Below, piece by piece: positions 6,537 through 14,812 of a DNA stretch of 42,326 bases. Each line of letters opens with the position of its first letter. The first letter of the stretch is position 1. Source of the DNA: DATARH01 sp035648415 (GTDB lineage Bacteria > Pseudomonadota > Alphaproteobacteria > ATCC43930 > CGMCC-115725); NCBI GenBank assembly GCA_035648415.1, contig DASRLO010000117.1:1-42326 (forward strand), written 5' to 3'. The notes under the pieces were generated by a model. That model was not told the origin of the DNA. It saw only the letters and a program-made list of their open reading frames with translations, and made no database searches. The position numbers were made by a program, and so were the translations under genes.

Positions 6537-7766
6537 ATGCCCAACATTTCGCCGCTCGCGCCCGCCTCGTTTCCGGCCATGCCCCCGATCGCCGGGGTGC
6601 GCCTCGCCGCGCACGCTGCCGGCATCCGCTATAGTGGGCGCGACGACATGATGCTGGCCGAACTGGTCCCCGGCAGCACGATCGCCGGGGTCTTCACCAA
6701 GTCCGTGACCTTCGGGCCGCCGGTCGGCTGGTGCCGCGAGTGCCTGCCCGGCGGCAAGGTACGCGCCATCGTCGTCAATTCCGGCAACGCCAACGTGTTT
6801 ACCGGCCAGGCTGGCCGACAGGCCGTGGAGGCGACCGCGGAGACCGCGGCCAAGCTGTTGGGCTGCAGTCCTAGGGAGGTGTTCATCTCCTCGACCGGGG
6901 TGATCGGCGAGCCGCCGCCGGCCGAGCGGATCACCGGCGCGCTGCCGCAAATCGTCAAGGCGCTCGCCGCCGATGCGTGGGTGCCGGCGGCGCGCGCGAT
7001 CATGACCACCGACACCTTCCCCAAGGGCGCCGTCGCTACCGCCAGGATCGATGGTGTTGAGGTACGGCTCAACGGCTTTTGCAAGGGTTCCGGGATGATC
7101 GCGCCCGACATGGCGACGATGCTCGGCTATGTCTTCACCGACGCGACGCTGCCCGCGTCGGTGCTGCAGAAATTGCTCTCGGCGGCGACGGTGCGTTCGT
7201 TCAATTCGATCACCGTCGACGGCGACACCTCGACCAGCGACACCGTCTTGCTCTGCGCGACGCAGCAGGCGAAGCATGCCGCGATCCGCGATCCCGGCGA
7301 TAGCCGGCTCGGCGATTTCCGCCGGGCGCTCGACCGGGTGATGATCGACCTCGCGCAGCAGATCGCCAGGGACGGCGAGGGCGCCGAGAAATTCGTCACG
7401 ATCGCGGTCAAGGGCGCGGCGAGCGCGCGGGCGGCGCGCCGCATCGGCCTGGCGATCGGCAATTCCCCGCTGGTCAAGACCGCGATCGCCGCGGGCGACG
7501 CCAATTGGGGCCGCATCGTCATGGCGATCGGCAAAGCCGGCGAGAAAGCCGACCGCGACAGACTGCTGATCTCGGTGGGCGGGGTGCGGATCGTCGCCAA
7601 TGGCGGTCCCGTCCCCGGCTATGACGAGGCGCCGGTCGCAAAACACATGGCGGGGCGCGAAATCCGCATCGATGTCGATCTGGCGATCGGCCGCGGCCAG
7701 GCGACGGTATGGACCTGCGATCTTACCCACGGCTATGTCGACATCAATGGCAGCTACCGAAGCTGA
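6537..7766 (+). CDS. argJ: Bifunctional ornithine acetyltransferase/N-acetylglutamate synthase ArgJ
   Basis: ArgJ transfers the acetyl group from N-acetylornithine to glutamate, recycling acetyl groups in arginine synthesis. Bifunctional forms also use acetyl-CoA. The product is 409 residues, a normal length. The self-cleavage motif is intact in KGSGMIAPDMATMLG: Thr194 becomes the N-terminal nucleophile of the beta subunit after cleavage at Ala193-Thr194. Other landmarks are VNSGNANVFTG (about 80-90), SSTGVIGEP (118-125) and AAGDANWGRI toward the C-terminus. The ATG has a GGGGA ribosome site 8 bases upstream. mutT begins inside its last codons (20-base overlap). The upstream leader with an Arg-rich ORF and terminator suggests attenuation control. 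Confidence 0.97.
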   Translation: MPNISPLAPASFPAMPPIAGVRLAAHAAGIRYSGRDDMMLAELVPGSTIAGVFTKSVTFGPPVGWCRECLPGGKVRAIVVNSGNANVFTGQAGRQAVEATAETAAKLLGCSPREVFISSTGVIGEPPPAERITGALPQIVKALAADAWVPAARAIMTTDTFPKGAVATARIDGVEVRLNGFCKGSGMIAPDMATMLGYVFTDATLPASVLQKLLSAATVRSFNSITVDGDTSTSDTVLLCATQQAKHAAIRDPGDSRLGDFRRALDRVMIDLAQQIARDGEGAEKFVTIAVKGAASARAARRIGLAIGNSPLVKTAIAAGDANWGRIVMAIGKAGEKADRDRLLISVGGVRIVANGGPVPGYDEAPVAKHMAGREIRIDVDLAIGRGQATVWTCDLTHGYVDINGSYRS

Positions 7767-8184
7767 ATCGAAGCCCGTTGAGAGCAACCCCATCGTTCTG
7801 GTCGCGGCGGTGGCGCTGATCGATGAGGACGGCCGGGTGCTGCTCGCGGAACGCCCGGCAGGCAAGCACCTCGCCGGGATGTGGGAATTTCCCGGCGGCA
7901 AGGTGCAGACCGGCGAGACGCCGGAAGCGGCGCTGATCCGCGAGCTCGACGAGGAGCTCGGCATCGGCGTGCATGAAAGCTGCCTCGCGCCCTTCACCTT
8001 CGCCTCGCATGCCTATGCCGATTTTCATCTGCTGATGCCGCTCTACGTGTGCCGCAAATGGACGGGGATCGTCACCGCGCGCGAGGGCCAGCGTCTGAAA
8101 TGGGTGCGTCCGGCCCAGCTCACCGATTATCCGATGCCGCCGGCCGACAAGCCGCTCGTCGCGATGCTGCGGGATTTGCTTTAA
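7747..8184 (+). CDS. mutT: Nudix hydrolase, MutT-like 8-oxo-dGTP diphosphatase
   Basis: This 145-residue Nudix hydrolase probably removes 8-oxo-dGTP from the nucleotide pool to prevent A:T to C:G transversions. The Nudix box is complete: Gly51-x5-Glu57-x7-Arg65-Glu66-x2-Glu69-Glu70-x-Gly72, preceded by the MutT-like segment GMWEFPGG. The C-terminal half shows DYPMPPADKPLV, typical of MutT. The start at 7747 overlaps the end of argJ by 20 bases, indicating translational coupling. Its TAA stop shares four bases (TTAA, 8181-8184) with the stop of the convergent methyltransferase gene. Other small nucleotide substrates cannot be excluded. Confidence 0.92.
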   Translation: MAATEAESKPVESNPIVLVAAVALIDEDGRVLLAERPAGKHLAGMWEFPGGKVQTGETPEAALIRELDEELGIGVHESCLAPFTFASHAYADFHLLMPLYVCRKWTGIVTAREGQRLKWVRPAQLTDYPMPPADKPLVAMLRDLL

Positions 8185-9038
8185 CCGATCCGCCGCCGCG
8201 GGCCGGGGCGCGGCGTCGCGTGGTCGGGGTGCGGCGCCCAGCCGGTGAGGAACAGGATTTCGAAAGTCGCCGGGATGCGGCCGTCGGGCTGGCCGAAGCG
8301 CTCGGCATAGATCGCGCCGGCGCGGGCGAGCGTCGCGCGGCTGAGGAACCCACGCCTTGCGGCGAGTGCGTTGGTCTCGCCCATGCCGCGCAAATCGTGC
8401 ATCAGCGCGACGATGCCGGGATAGGTGACGGTGATCGTCTCGCTGTCGGCGACCGGCATCGCGAACCCGGCGCGCTGCAGCAGCGCCGCGGCGTCGCCGA
8501 GTTCGGCTGTCGGCGAGACGCGCGGGCTGACCCCGCCTTCCTCGGCGAGCTCGGCCTCGAAGAGCGCGGTGCGCAATTCGACGAGCGTGTTGCCGCCAAG
8601 CATCGCCGCCAGCAGCAGGCCGTCGGGCGCGATGACGCGGCGCAATTGGATTAGGGCGCCGGGCAAATCGGCGCACCAGTGCAGCGCGAGGCAGCTCGCC
8701 ACCAGATCGAAGCTGGCGTCGCGGAACGGGATCAGTTCCGGGTCGGCGCCGACCCGCGTACCGGCCAGCCTCGTTAAAAATCCGGCGGCCGGTTCGGCGT
8801 GGACGATCGAGCTGACGCCGCTCTCGACGGCGAGGCGAGAGGCAAGCTCGCCGCCCCGTGCGCCGAGGTCGAGCGCGCGGCTGAAGCTGCGGCTGACGAG
8901 ATCCAGCCGGTCGGTCAGCCGCTCGGCGACCTCTTCGTGCAGAAACGTCACCGCGCCCTGCTGCGCCGCGCGGTCGCGATGCGCGCGCCAGCCGCGGCGG
9001 TCGAACAGCGGTGAGGCGGATTGATCCGAGGGTTCCAT
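8181..9038 (-). CDS. Class I SAM-dependent methyltransferase (BioC/NDUFAF5-like)
   Basis: This 285-residue protein has a Rossmann-like methyltransferase fold. Motif I reads ALDLGARGGELA and motif II HAEPAAGF; FDLVASCLALHW precedes a VIAPDGLLLAAML strand. An N-terminal LFDRRGWRAHRDRAA segment is characteristic of the alphaproteobacterial group related to BioC and to mitochondrial NDUFAF5. Members near grxC and comF are commonly conserved in this class, but the substrate is not established. NDUFAF5 is an arginine hydroxylase, so the biochemical activity could also differ from methylation. The start at 9038 fits the conserved N-terminus. The end overlaps mutT by the palindromic TTAA, and comF is divergent. 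Confidence 0.82.
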   Translation of the reverse strand: MEPSDQSASPLFDRRGWRAHRDRAAQQGAVTFLHEEVAERLTDRLDLVSRSFSRALDLGARGGELASRLAVESGVSSIVHAEPAAGFLTRLAGTRVGADPELIPFRDASFDLVASCLALHWCADLPGALIQLRRVIAPDGLLLAAMLGGNTLVELRTALFEAELAEEGGVSPRVSPTAELGDAAALLQRAGFAMPVADSETITVTYPGIVALMHDLRGMGETNALAARRGFLSRATLARAGAIYAERFGQPDGRIPATFEILFLTGWAPHPDHATPRPGPRRRIG

Positions 9039-9086
9039 CCGGGTTGCGGCTTGACGCGCGGCGCGGCGCTTTGATGATGGGTGGCG

Positions 9087-9838
9087 ATGCAGCTTGCGGC
9101 AACCCTTCCGTCCCGCCTGCGCCGCCTCGGGCGCGCCGTCGTCGATGGCGTGCTGCCGCCGCGCTGTCTGGCGTGTGGCGCGACCGTCGGCGAGGTCGAT
9201 TCGCTGTGCGGCCCGTGCTGGGGCGCGATCAGCTTTTTCGCGCCGCCCTGGTGCAGTCGTTGCGGGCTGCCGTTTGCGCATCCGATGGGCGAGGGGGCGG
9301 TCTGCGCCGACTGTGCGCGTCAGCAGCCGAGTTGGGACCGGGCGCGCGCGGTGCTGCGCTACGACCGCCACAGCCGGCGTCTCGTGCTGATGCTGAAGCA
9401 TGGCGACCAGACGCATCTCGCCGGCGCCTTCGGCCGATGGATGCACCGCGCCGGCGGCGAGGTGCTGGCCGGCGCCGATCTTCTCATGCCGGTGCCGTTG
9501 CACTGGACGCGGCTGTTCGGTCGCCGCTTCAACCAGGCGGCCTTGCTCGCCCGAGCCATTCACCGCGCGGGGGGCCGCCCGTCGCGGCGGATTGGCTGGC
9601 GCGCCGCCGCCGCACGCCGTCGCAGGGGCTGCTGGGCCCGGCGGCACGGGCGCGCAATGTGCGCGGGGCCTTCGCGCTGCGCCGCGGGCGCAGCGTCACG
9701 GGCAAGCGGGTGGTGCTGATCGACGACGTGCTGACCACCGGGGCGACCGCCGAGGAATGCGCCCGGGTGCTGCGCCGCGCCGGTGCGGATTATGTCGGCG
9801 TGCTGGTGCTGGCGCGGGCGTTGCGCGCCGGGAGTTAG
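9087..9838 (+). pseudogene. comF: ComF family amidophosphoribosyltransferase-like gene with an apparent 1-base frameshift
   Basis: The 5' part encodes an N-terminal zinc-finger region with paired cysteines (CLAC, CGPC, CSRC, CADC) and a ComF core (VPLHWTRLFGRRFNQAALLA). The 3' part, in the -1 frame, encodes RTPSQGLLGPAARARNV and the intact PRPP-binding loop VVLIDDVLTTGATAEE. The frames meet at a run of six G (9569-9574). Adding one G joins them smoothly into a normal-length protein of about 250 residues (AIHRAGGPPVAADWLA). This is therefore either a true homopolymer frameshift or a sequencing error. Conserved sequence on both sides argues that any inactivation is recent. ComF proteins support DNA uptake or nucleotide-related functions that are poorly defined in alphaproteobacteria. 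An in-frame GTG at 9081 is an alternative start. Confidence 0.75.
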
Positions 9839-9910
9839 CTTGCGCGCGGAAATTGCAGAACCCGCGATTCCACGCCATATGTGACAACCGGATCGGCGAA
9901 GGGAACGAGG

Positions 9911-10171
9911 ATGGCCGAGGTCGATATCTACACGACGATGTGGTGCCCTTATTGCGCGCGCGCCAAGTCGCTGCTCGAAAGGAAAGGCATCGCCTATCAC
10001 GAGATCAGTCTCGACGAGGAGCCGGGCCGGCGCACCGAGATGGTGCGGCGCGCGCATGGCGGGCGCACCGTCCCGCAAATTTTTATCGACGGTGAGCATG
10101 TCGGCGGCTGCGACGACATCCATGCGCTCGACCGAGCCGGCAGGCTCGACGCCAAGCTAGGAATTCTGTAA
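9911..10171 (+). CDS. grxC: Glutaredoxin 3
   Basis: This 86-residue dithiol glutaredoxin reduces protein disulfides and mixed disulfides with glutathione. The active site CPYC is at Cys12-Cys15 in TTMWCPYCARAK. The cis-proline segment TVPQIFIDG and the glutathione-binding GGCDD follow. The ATG at 9911 is preceded by a GAACGAGG ribosome site; an upstream in-frame ATG would only add an unconserved extension. Its TAA stop shares its last A with the ATG of the next gene, so grxC and the Nit-type amidase are translationally coupled. The length is typical of bacterial Grx3. Confidence 0.95.
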   Translation: MAEVDIYTTMWCPYCARAKSLLERKGIAYHEISLDEEPGRRTEMVRRAHGGRTVPQIFIDGEHVGGCDDIHALDRAGRLDAKLGIL

Positions 10172-11049
10172 TGGCCGGCGAACCGTTCACCGCCGCCTGC
10201 GTCCAGTTTACCGCCGGGCCTGACCCCGAACCGAATATCGCCGTCGTTTCCGACCTCATTCGCCGCGCCCGCGACACGGGCGCCGATTTCATCACGACGC
10301 CCGAGGCGAGCAATTTCATCGAAACCGGTCAGAAGCGGCGCGAGAAGGCGCGGCGCGAGGCCGACGACCCATTCCTTGCCGCGACGCGCGAACTGGCGCG
10401 CGAAACCGGCGCGTGGATCCTGGTCGGCTCGCTGGTCATCGATCCGGCGGGCGAACCCGGCGCCGCCGACGACGAGACCCGGCTCGCCAACCGCTCGTTC
10501 CTCATCGATGCGCAGGGCGACATTGTCGCCAAATACGACAAGATCCATCTGTTCGACATCGACCTGCCGAACGGCGAGAGCATCCGCGAGAGCAACGCCT
10601 ATCGGCCGGGCGGCCGTACCGTCATTGCCGAGACGCCGTGGGGCAGGCTCGGCATGACCGTCTGCTACGACGTGCGGTTTCCGCAGCTTTACCGGATGCT
10701 GGCGCAGGCGGGCGCGGATTTCCTGTCGGTGCCGTCGGTCTTCACCGTGCCGACCGGGAAGGCGCATTGGGAGGTGCTGCTGCGTTCGCGGGCAATTGAG
10801 AACGGCGCGTTTCTGTTCGCCCCGGCGCAGACCGGCGAGCACACCGCGGGCCGCAAGAGCTACGGTCACTCGCTGATCGTCGACCCGTGGGGCGAGGTGC
10901 TGGCCGAAGGCGGCGAGGGAGTCGGCATCATCACCGCGAAGATCGACCCGGCGCGTATCGCCAAGGTGCGCGGCGGACTGCCCTCGCTGCGGCACGACCG
11001 CGACTTCACGTCGCCGGAACTGGCGCCTCGTCGGCTGGCCGCCGAGTAG
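10171..11049 (+). CDS. Carbon-nitrogen hydrolase, Nit1-like (probable deaminated-glutathione amidase)
   Basis: This 292-residue nitrilase-superfamily enzyme has the complete catalytic triad: Glu45 in TTPEASNF, Lys124 in KYDKIHLFDIDLP and Cys165 in MTVCYDVRFPQLYR. The segment AENGAFLFAPAQ-like (IENGAFLFAPAQTG) and the ending KVRGGLPSLRHDRDF match the Nit1/Nit2 branch. Nit1 enzymes hydrolyse deaminated glutathione, a metabolite-repair reaction. Coupling to grxC (stop and start share one base) links it to glutathione metabolism and supports this reading. It is probably cytoplasmic. Omega-amidase or another amidase activity is possible. Confidence 0.88.
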   Translation: MAGEPFTAACVQFTAGPDPEPNIAVVSDLIRRARDTGADFITTPEASNFIETGQKRREKARREADDPFLAATRELARETGAWILVGSLVIDPAGEPGAADDETRLANRSFLIDAQGDIVAKYDKIHLFDIDLPNGESIRESNAYRPGGRTVIAETPWGRLGMTVCYDVRFPQLYRMLAQAGADFLSVPSVFTVPTGKAHWEVLLRSRAIENGAFLFAPAQTGEHTAGRKSYGHSLIVDPWGEVLAEGGEGVGIITAKIDPARIAKVRGGLPSLRHDRDFTSPELAPRRLAAE

Positions 11050-11183
11050 GATCGAGCTAGGGGCCAGGGACGTGCCGTAAATTCCAGGTAGAACAAGCCT
11101 TTTCACCTTTCGTTAGCACTAAAAGGCCACAATTGCTAAGGCCCTCGGCGCGGTGTAGAACGCGGGCCGAGGAGGTCGCGTTG

Positions 11184-11594
11184 ATGATCCGGTTTTCGCT
11201 TCGCTGCGCTTCGGGTCACGAGTTCGAAGGGTGGTTCCGCAACGGCGACGGGTACGCGTCGCAGCAGAAGGCGGGCGAGATCGCCTGTCCAGAATGCGGC
11301 GACACCCATGTCGAGAAGGCGCTGATGGCGCCGAGCATCGGCCGCTCGCGCGGGGCGCGGCCGCCGATCTCGCCGGCGCAGTTGCGGGCGGCTCTGGTCG
11401 AATTGCGGCAGCAAGTCGAAACCCATTGCGACTATGTCGGCCCGCAATTCGCCGAGGAGGCGCGACGCATCCATTACGGCGAGGCCGATCCACACGGAAT
11501 TTACGGCGAGGCGAGCGAAAACGAGTCGCGCGAATTGGCCGAGGAAGGCATCGGGTTCGGCCGCATTCCCTGGGTCGCGCCGACCGACGCCTAG
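11184..11594 (+). CDS. DUF1178 family protein with a zinc-ribbon-like N-terminus
   Basis: This is a 136-residue protein of unknown function in the DUF1178 family. The start at 11184 follows a GGAGG ribosome site by 9 bases. The N-terminus MIRFSLRCASGHEFEGWF followed by CPECG forms a likely CxxH/CxxC zinc-ribbon. A helical middle region and the C-terminal segment GIYGEASENESRELAEEGI with IPWVAP are family hallmarks. These proteins are widespread in alphaproteobacteria, usually next to the Nit-type amidase and ubiG, as here. The TAG stop overlaps the stop of the convergent ubiG gene within CTAG (11591-11594). Confidence 0.85.
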   Translation: MIRFSLRCASGHEFEGWFRNGDGYASQQKAGEIACPECGDTHVEKALMAPSIGRSRGARPPISPAQLRAALVELRQQVETHCDYVGPQFAEEARRIHYGEADPHGIYGEASENESRELAEEGIGFGRIPWVAPTDA

Positions 11595-12343
11595 CCGCAC
11601 CGTCGCGTCTTCGCCGCCATCACCATGTAGTTGACCGACAGGTCGTCGGACATCGCCCAGTCGCTCTGGGTCAGGCGGTAACGCAAGCCGCTAAGCCGCG
11701 TCGCATTGAGCCCCGCGCGCCGCAGGCCAAGCACGAATTCCGACGGACGCAAAAAGCGCCGCCAGTCATGCGTGCCGCGCGGCAGCCAGCGCATCACATA
11801 TTCGGCGCCGACGATCGCCAGGGCGTAGGATTGCGGCGTCCGGTTGAGGGTTGCGCCGATGAACGCGCCGCCGGGCTTCACCAGCCTGCCGCAGGCCGCG
11901 AGAAACGCTTCGAGGTCGGCGACATGCTCGACAATTTCAAGCGCCAGAACGACATCGAACTGGGCACCGGCCTCGACCAGAGATTCGGCGGTGCCCGCGC
12001 GGTAGTCGATGTCGAGGCCGCCGGCGGCGGCATGATCGCGAGCGATTTCGATGGCTTCATCGTCGGCGTCGATCGCGGTCGCCGTGAAGCCGAGCCGCGC
12101 CAAAGGCTCGGCGATGAGACCGCCGCCGCAGCCGATGTCGCACAGCGTCAGCCCCGCGAACGGCGTCAGCGAGCGCGGTTCGCGGCCGAAATGCGCGTCG
12201 AGCTCGCGCCGGATGAAGTCGAGCCGCGCGGGGTTCAGCCGGTGCAAGGGCTGAAAGCTGCCGGCGGGGTCCCACCAGCTTCGCGCTTGCGCGGCGAAGC
12301 GGGCGATTTCCGCGGGATCGACGGTCTCGCCGGTTGCCCTCAT
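11591..12343 (-). CDS. ubiG: Ubiquinone biosynthesis O-methyltransferase UbiG
   Basis: UbiG performs both O-methylations of ubiquinone synthesis with SAM. The 250-residue product shows the UbiG signature WWDPAGSFQPLHRLNPARL near the N-terminus, the SAM loop CDIGCGGGLIAEPLARLG, the acidic residue region AIDADDEAIEIA, ALEIVEHV, and the C-terminal GTHDWRRFLRP motif that separates UbiG from other methyltransferases. The length is typical. It is transcribed divergently from lysC across 112 bases and converges with the DUF1178 gene, sharing four bases at the stops. It implies an aerobic, ubiquinone-using respiratory chain. Confidence 0.96.
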   Translation of the reverse strand: MRATGETVDPAEIARFAAQARSWWDPAGSFQPLHRLNPARLDFIRRELDAHFGREPRSLTPFAGLTLCDIGCGGGLIAEPLARLGFTATAIDADDEAIEIARDHAAAGGLDIDYRAGTAESLVEAGAQFDVVLALEIVEHVADLEAFLAACGRLVKPGGAFIGATLNRTPQSYALAIVGAEYVMRWLPRGTHDWRRFLRPSEFVLGLRRAGLNATRLSGLRYRLTQSDWAMSDDLSVNYMVMAAKTRRCG

Positions 12344-12400
12344 GCCTTGCGAATTCCCTCGCTAAGGTGGCCGCACCGACCGCAATGGAGTATGCCGGTA

Positions 12401-12438
12401 GATGTGCGGCCGACAGTATATCGGTGAAACCGCACATC
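12401..12438 (+). promoter_or_regulatory. Stem-loop immediately upstream of the lysC ribosome site
   Basis: GATGTGCGG (12401-12409) pairs perfectly with CCGCACATC (12430-12438). The stem continues as CCGA (12410-12413) with TCGG (12421-12424) after a 5-nt bulge, with a 7-nt loop. This makes 13 bp directly abutting the GGGGA ribosome site at 12439-12443. It could affect lysC translation or be a protein-binding site. It is too small for a lysine riboswitch. Confidence 0.5.
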
Positions 12439-12455
12439 GGGGACTTGCAACAGCA

Positions 12456-13679
12456 ATGGCGCGTATCGTCCAGAAATTCGGCGGCACGTCGGTAGCGGAT
12501 ACCGCGCGGATCCGCCAGGCGGCGCGGCGCGTCGAGCGCGAGGTCGCCGCCGGCAACGAGGTTGTCGTCGTCGTCTCGGCGATGGCGGGCGCGACCAATC
12601 AGCTGGTCGATTGGACCTCGTCGATGAGCCGCCTGCACGATGCCCGCGAATACGACGCTGTCGTCGCCAGCGGCGAGCAAGTCACCGCCGGGCTCATGGC
12701 GCTGGCCTTGCAGGATCTCGGCATCGATGCGCGGTCGTGGCTTGGCTGGCAAATCCCCATCCGCACCGATGAGGTCCACGGCAAGGCGCGGATCGAGACG
12801 ATTGAGACGCAGGAGTTGGAGCGCCACCTTGCCGAAGGGCAGGTTGCCGTCGTCGCCGGGTTTCAGGGCATCGGTGCGCAAGGGCGCATCACCACACTGG
12901 GCCGCGGCGGGTCCGACACCTCGGCGGTGGCGCTCGCCGCGGCGCTCAAAGCCGAGCGCTGCGATATCTTTACCGATGTCGACGGGGTCTACACCACCGA
13001 TCCGCGTATCGTTGCTAAAGCGAGGAAGCTCGGTAGAATCACTTACGAAGAGATGCTCGAAATGGCGTCGCAAGGCGCCAAGGTGCTGCAAACGCGCTCG
13101 GTGGCGATGGCCATGAACCATCGGGTGCGGTTGCAGGTGCTGTCGAGCTTTACAGACGCGCCCGGCACCTTTGTTGTCGACGAGGATGAGATCGTGGAAA
13201 AGCGCGTGGTCAGCGGTATCGCGTATAGCCGAGACGAGGCCAAGATCACGGTCGAGCAGGTCGCCGACCGGCCCGGCGTCGCGGCGGCGCTGTTCGGACC
13301 GCTCGCCGACAACGCGATCAATGTCGACATGATCGTGCAGAACGTTTCGGCCGACGGCGCGACGACCGACATGACCTTTACCGTCGGGCGCACCGATCTC
13401 GACCGCACTCTTGCCGTACTGGAAAACCAACGCAAGGCGCTCGGCTTCAAGGCGCTGAGGCCAGATTCGAATGTCGTGAAGATTTCGGTCATCGGGGTCG
13501 GCATGCGCAGTCATGCCGGCGTCGCGCAGATGATGTTCAAGACGCTGGCCGAACGCGGCATCAACATCCAGGTGATCTCGACCTCCGAGATCAAGGTCAG
13601 CGTGCTGATCGCGGCCGACTATACCGAGCTTGCCCTGCGGGCGCTGCACACCGCCTACGGGCTCGACGACGCCGGATGA
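12456..13679 (+). CDS. lysC: Aspartate kinase
   Basis: Aspartokinase phosphorylates aspartate at the entry to lysine, threonine, methionine and diaminopimelate synthesis. The 407-residue protein begins with the kinase motif KFGGTSVAD (from Lys7) and contains GRGGSDTSAVALAAAL, FTDVDGVYTTDPR and the EMLEMASQGAKVLQTR segment. Two ACT domains occupy roughly 265-405 and would bind lysine and/or threonine for feedback control. The ATG at 12456 gives the canonical MARIVQKFGG start; an in-frame ATG at 12402 would add 18 unconserved residues and lies inside an upstream hairpin. The stop overlaps the next gene by ATGA, so lysC, the monooxygenase and ptsP form one translationally coupled operon. Confidence 0.97.
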   Translation: MARIVQKFGGTSVADTARIRQAARRVEREVAAGNEVVVVVSAMAGATNQLVDWTSSMSRLHDAREYDAVVASGEQVTAGLMALALQDLGIDARSWLGWQIPIRTDEVHGKARIETIETQELERHLAEGQVAVVAGFQGIGAQGRITTLGRGGSDTSAVALAAALKAERCDIFTDVDGVYTTDPRIVAKARKLGRITYEEMLEMASQGAKVLQTRSVAMAMNHRVRLQVLSSFTDAPGTFVVDEDEIVEKRVVSGIAYSRDEAKITVEQVADRPGVAAALFGPLADNAINVDMIVQNVSADGATTDMTFTVGRTDLDRTLAVLENQRKALGFKALRPDSNVVKISVIGVGMRSHAGVAQMMFKTLAERGINIQVISTSEIKVSVLIAADYTELALRALHTAYGLDDAG

Positions 13680-14812
13680 CCGCCGAGTTTATCACCACTG
13701 AGCCGGCCGCGACGCGACTGCGCGCCGCAGCGCTGCCGGGCACCGAGGCTGCGGATGCACACGCCGTGCTTGACGGCTTGTGGGCGCGCGGACGCGCATT
13801 CCTTGGAACCGACCTCGCGGTCATGGGCGGGGCGATGACCTGGGTTTCGGAGCGCAACCTGGTCGCCGCGATCTCCAATGCGGGCGGGTTCGGGGTGATC
13901 GCGTCGGGATCGATGTCGCCCGACCTGCTGTCGGCCGAAATCGCCGCGACTGCGGCGCTGACCCGGCGGCCCTTCGGCGTCAACCTGATCACGATGCACC
14001 CGCAGCTCACCGAGCTGATCGATGTGTGCCTCGCGCATTCGGTCCGGCATGTGGTGCTTGCCGGCGGCATCCCGCACGGATCGGCGATCGCTCGCATCCG
14101 GAATGGCGGCGCGCGGGCGGTGTGCTTCGCGCCTGCCCTGGTCCTCGCCAAGAAGCTGGTGCGCAGCGGTGCCGAGGCGATCGTCATCGAAGGCAGTGAG
14201 GCGGGGGGCCATATCGGCCCGGTCTCGACCGCGGTCCTCGCGCAAGAGGTTTTGCCGCACATCACGGACGTTCCGGTCTTTGTCGCCGGCGGGATCGGGC
14301 GTGGGGAGGCGATCCTGTCGTATCTCGAGATGGGCGCCGCCGGCGTCCAGCTCGGCACCCGCTTCGTCTGCGCCCACGAATCGATCGCCCATCCGAATTT
14401 CAAGCGCGCCTTCCTCCGCGCTCGGGCGCGCGACGCAGTGGCCTCGGTACAGCTCGACACGCGCTTCCCGGTGATCCCGGTGCGCGGGCTCGCCAACGCC
14501 GCGACCGAGCGGTTCGCGGCGACCCAGCGCGCGGTCATCGAGCGCTTCTCGCGCGGTGAGCTGTCGCAAAAGGACGCGCAGCTCGAGATCGAACATTTCT
14601 GGGCAGGCGCCTTGCGTCGTGCGGTGATCGACGGCGACGTCGAGGGCGGTTCGCTGATGGCCGGCCAGAGCGTCGGTCTCGTCAGCCGCGAGCAAAGCAC
14701 GGCCGACATCCTCGGCGAGCTGAGCGAGCAGGCGCTGGCGGCGATCGAGGCACGCCGCCGGAGTGGGAAGCCGCAATCGCGCGCGGCGGGAGGCCGGGAC
14801 CAGGGCAGATGA
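13676..14812 (+). CDS. Nitronate monooxygenase / NAD(P)H-dependent flavin oxidoreductase
   Basis: This 378-residue TIM-barrel FMN enzyme is of the 2-nitropropane dioxygenase/FabK superfamily. The N-terminal loop MGGAMTWVSERNLVAAISNAG, the FGVNL strand and the EGSEAGGHIGP motif, containing the candidate catalytic base His179, are visible, as is the FMN-phosphate loop VPVFVAGGIGRG followed by GAAGVQLGTRF. It could oxidise nitronates to carbonyls and nitrite, or act as a flavin-dependent reductase such as FabK; the sequence alone does not decide. An extra 45 residues precede the barrel. It overlaps lysC and ptsP by four bases (ATGA) at each end, so it is embedded in that operon. The functional link is unclear. 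Confidence 0.85.
   Translation: MTAEFITTEPAATRLRAAALPGTEAADAHAVLDGLWARGRAFLGTDLAVMGGAMTWVSERNLVAAISNAGGFGVIASGSMSPDLLSAEIAATAALTRRPFGVNLITMHPQLTELIDVCLAHSVRHVVLAGGIPHGSAIARIRNGGARAVCFAPALVLAKKLVRSGAEAIVIEGSEAGGHIGPVSTAVLAQEVLPHITDVPVFVAGGIGRGEAILSYLEMGAAGVQLGTRFVCAHESIAHPNFKRAFLRARARDAVASVQLDTRFPVIPVRGLANAATERFAATQRAVIERFSRGELSQKDAQLEIEHFWAGALRRAVIDGDVEGGSLMAGQSVGLVSREQSTADILGELSEQALAAIEARRRSGKPQSRAAGGRDQGR

Noticed and set aside
8181..9647. Methyltransferase read as a 488-residue protein starting at 9647
   Set aside because: The extra 203 residues are antisense to comF and low-complexity; the conserved N-terminus begins at 9038.
12344..12455. Lysine riboswitch upstream of lysC
   Set aside because: The gap is only 112 bases, shorter than the L-box, and lacks its conserved multi-stem core; only one bulged stem-loop is present.
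12402..12455. Earlier in-frame start for lysC at 12402
   Set aside because: It adds 18 residues not found in aspartokinases, lies in a hairpin and has no ribosome site; ATG 12456 gives the canonical N-terminus.
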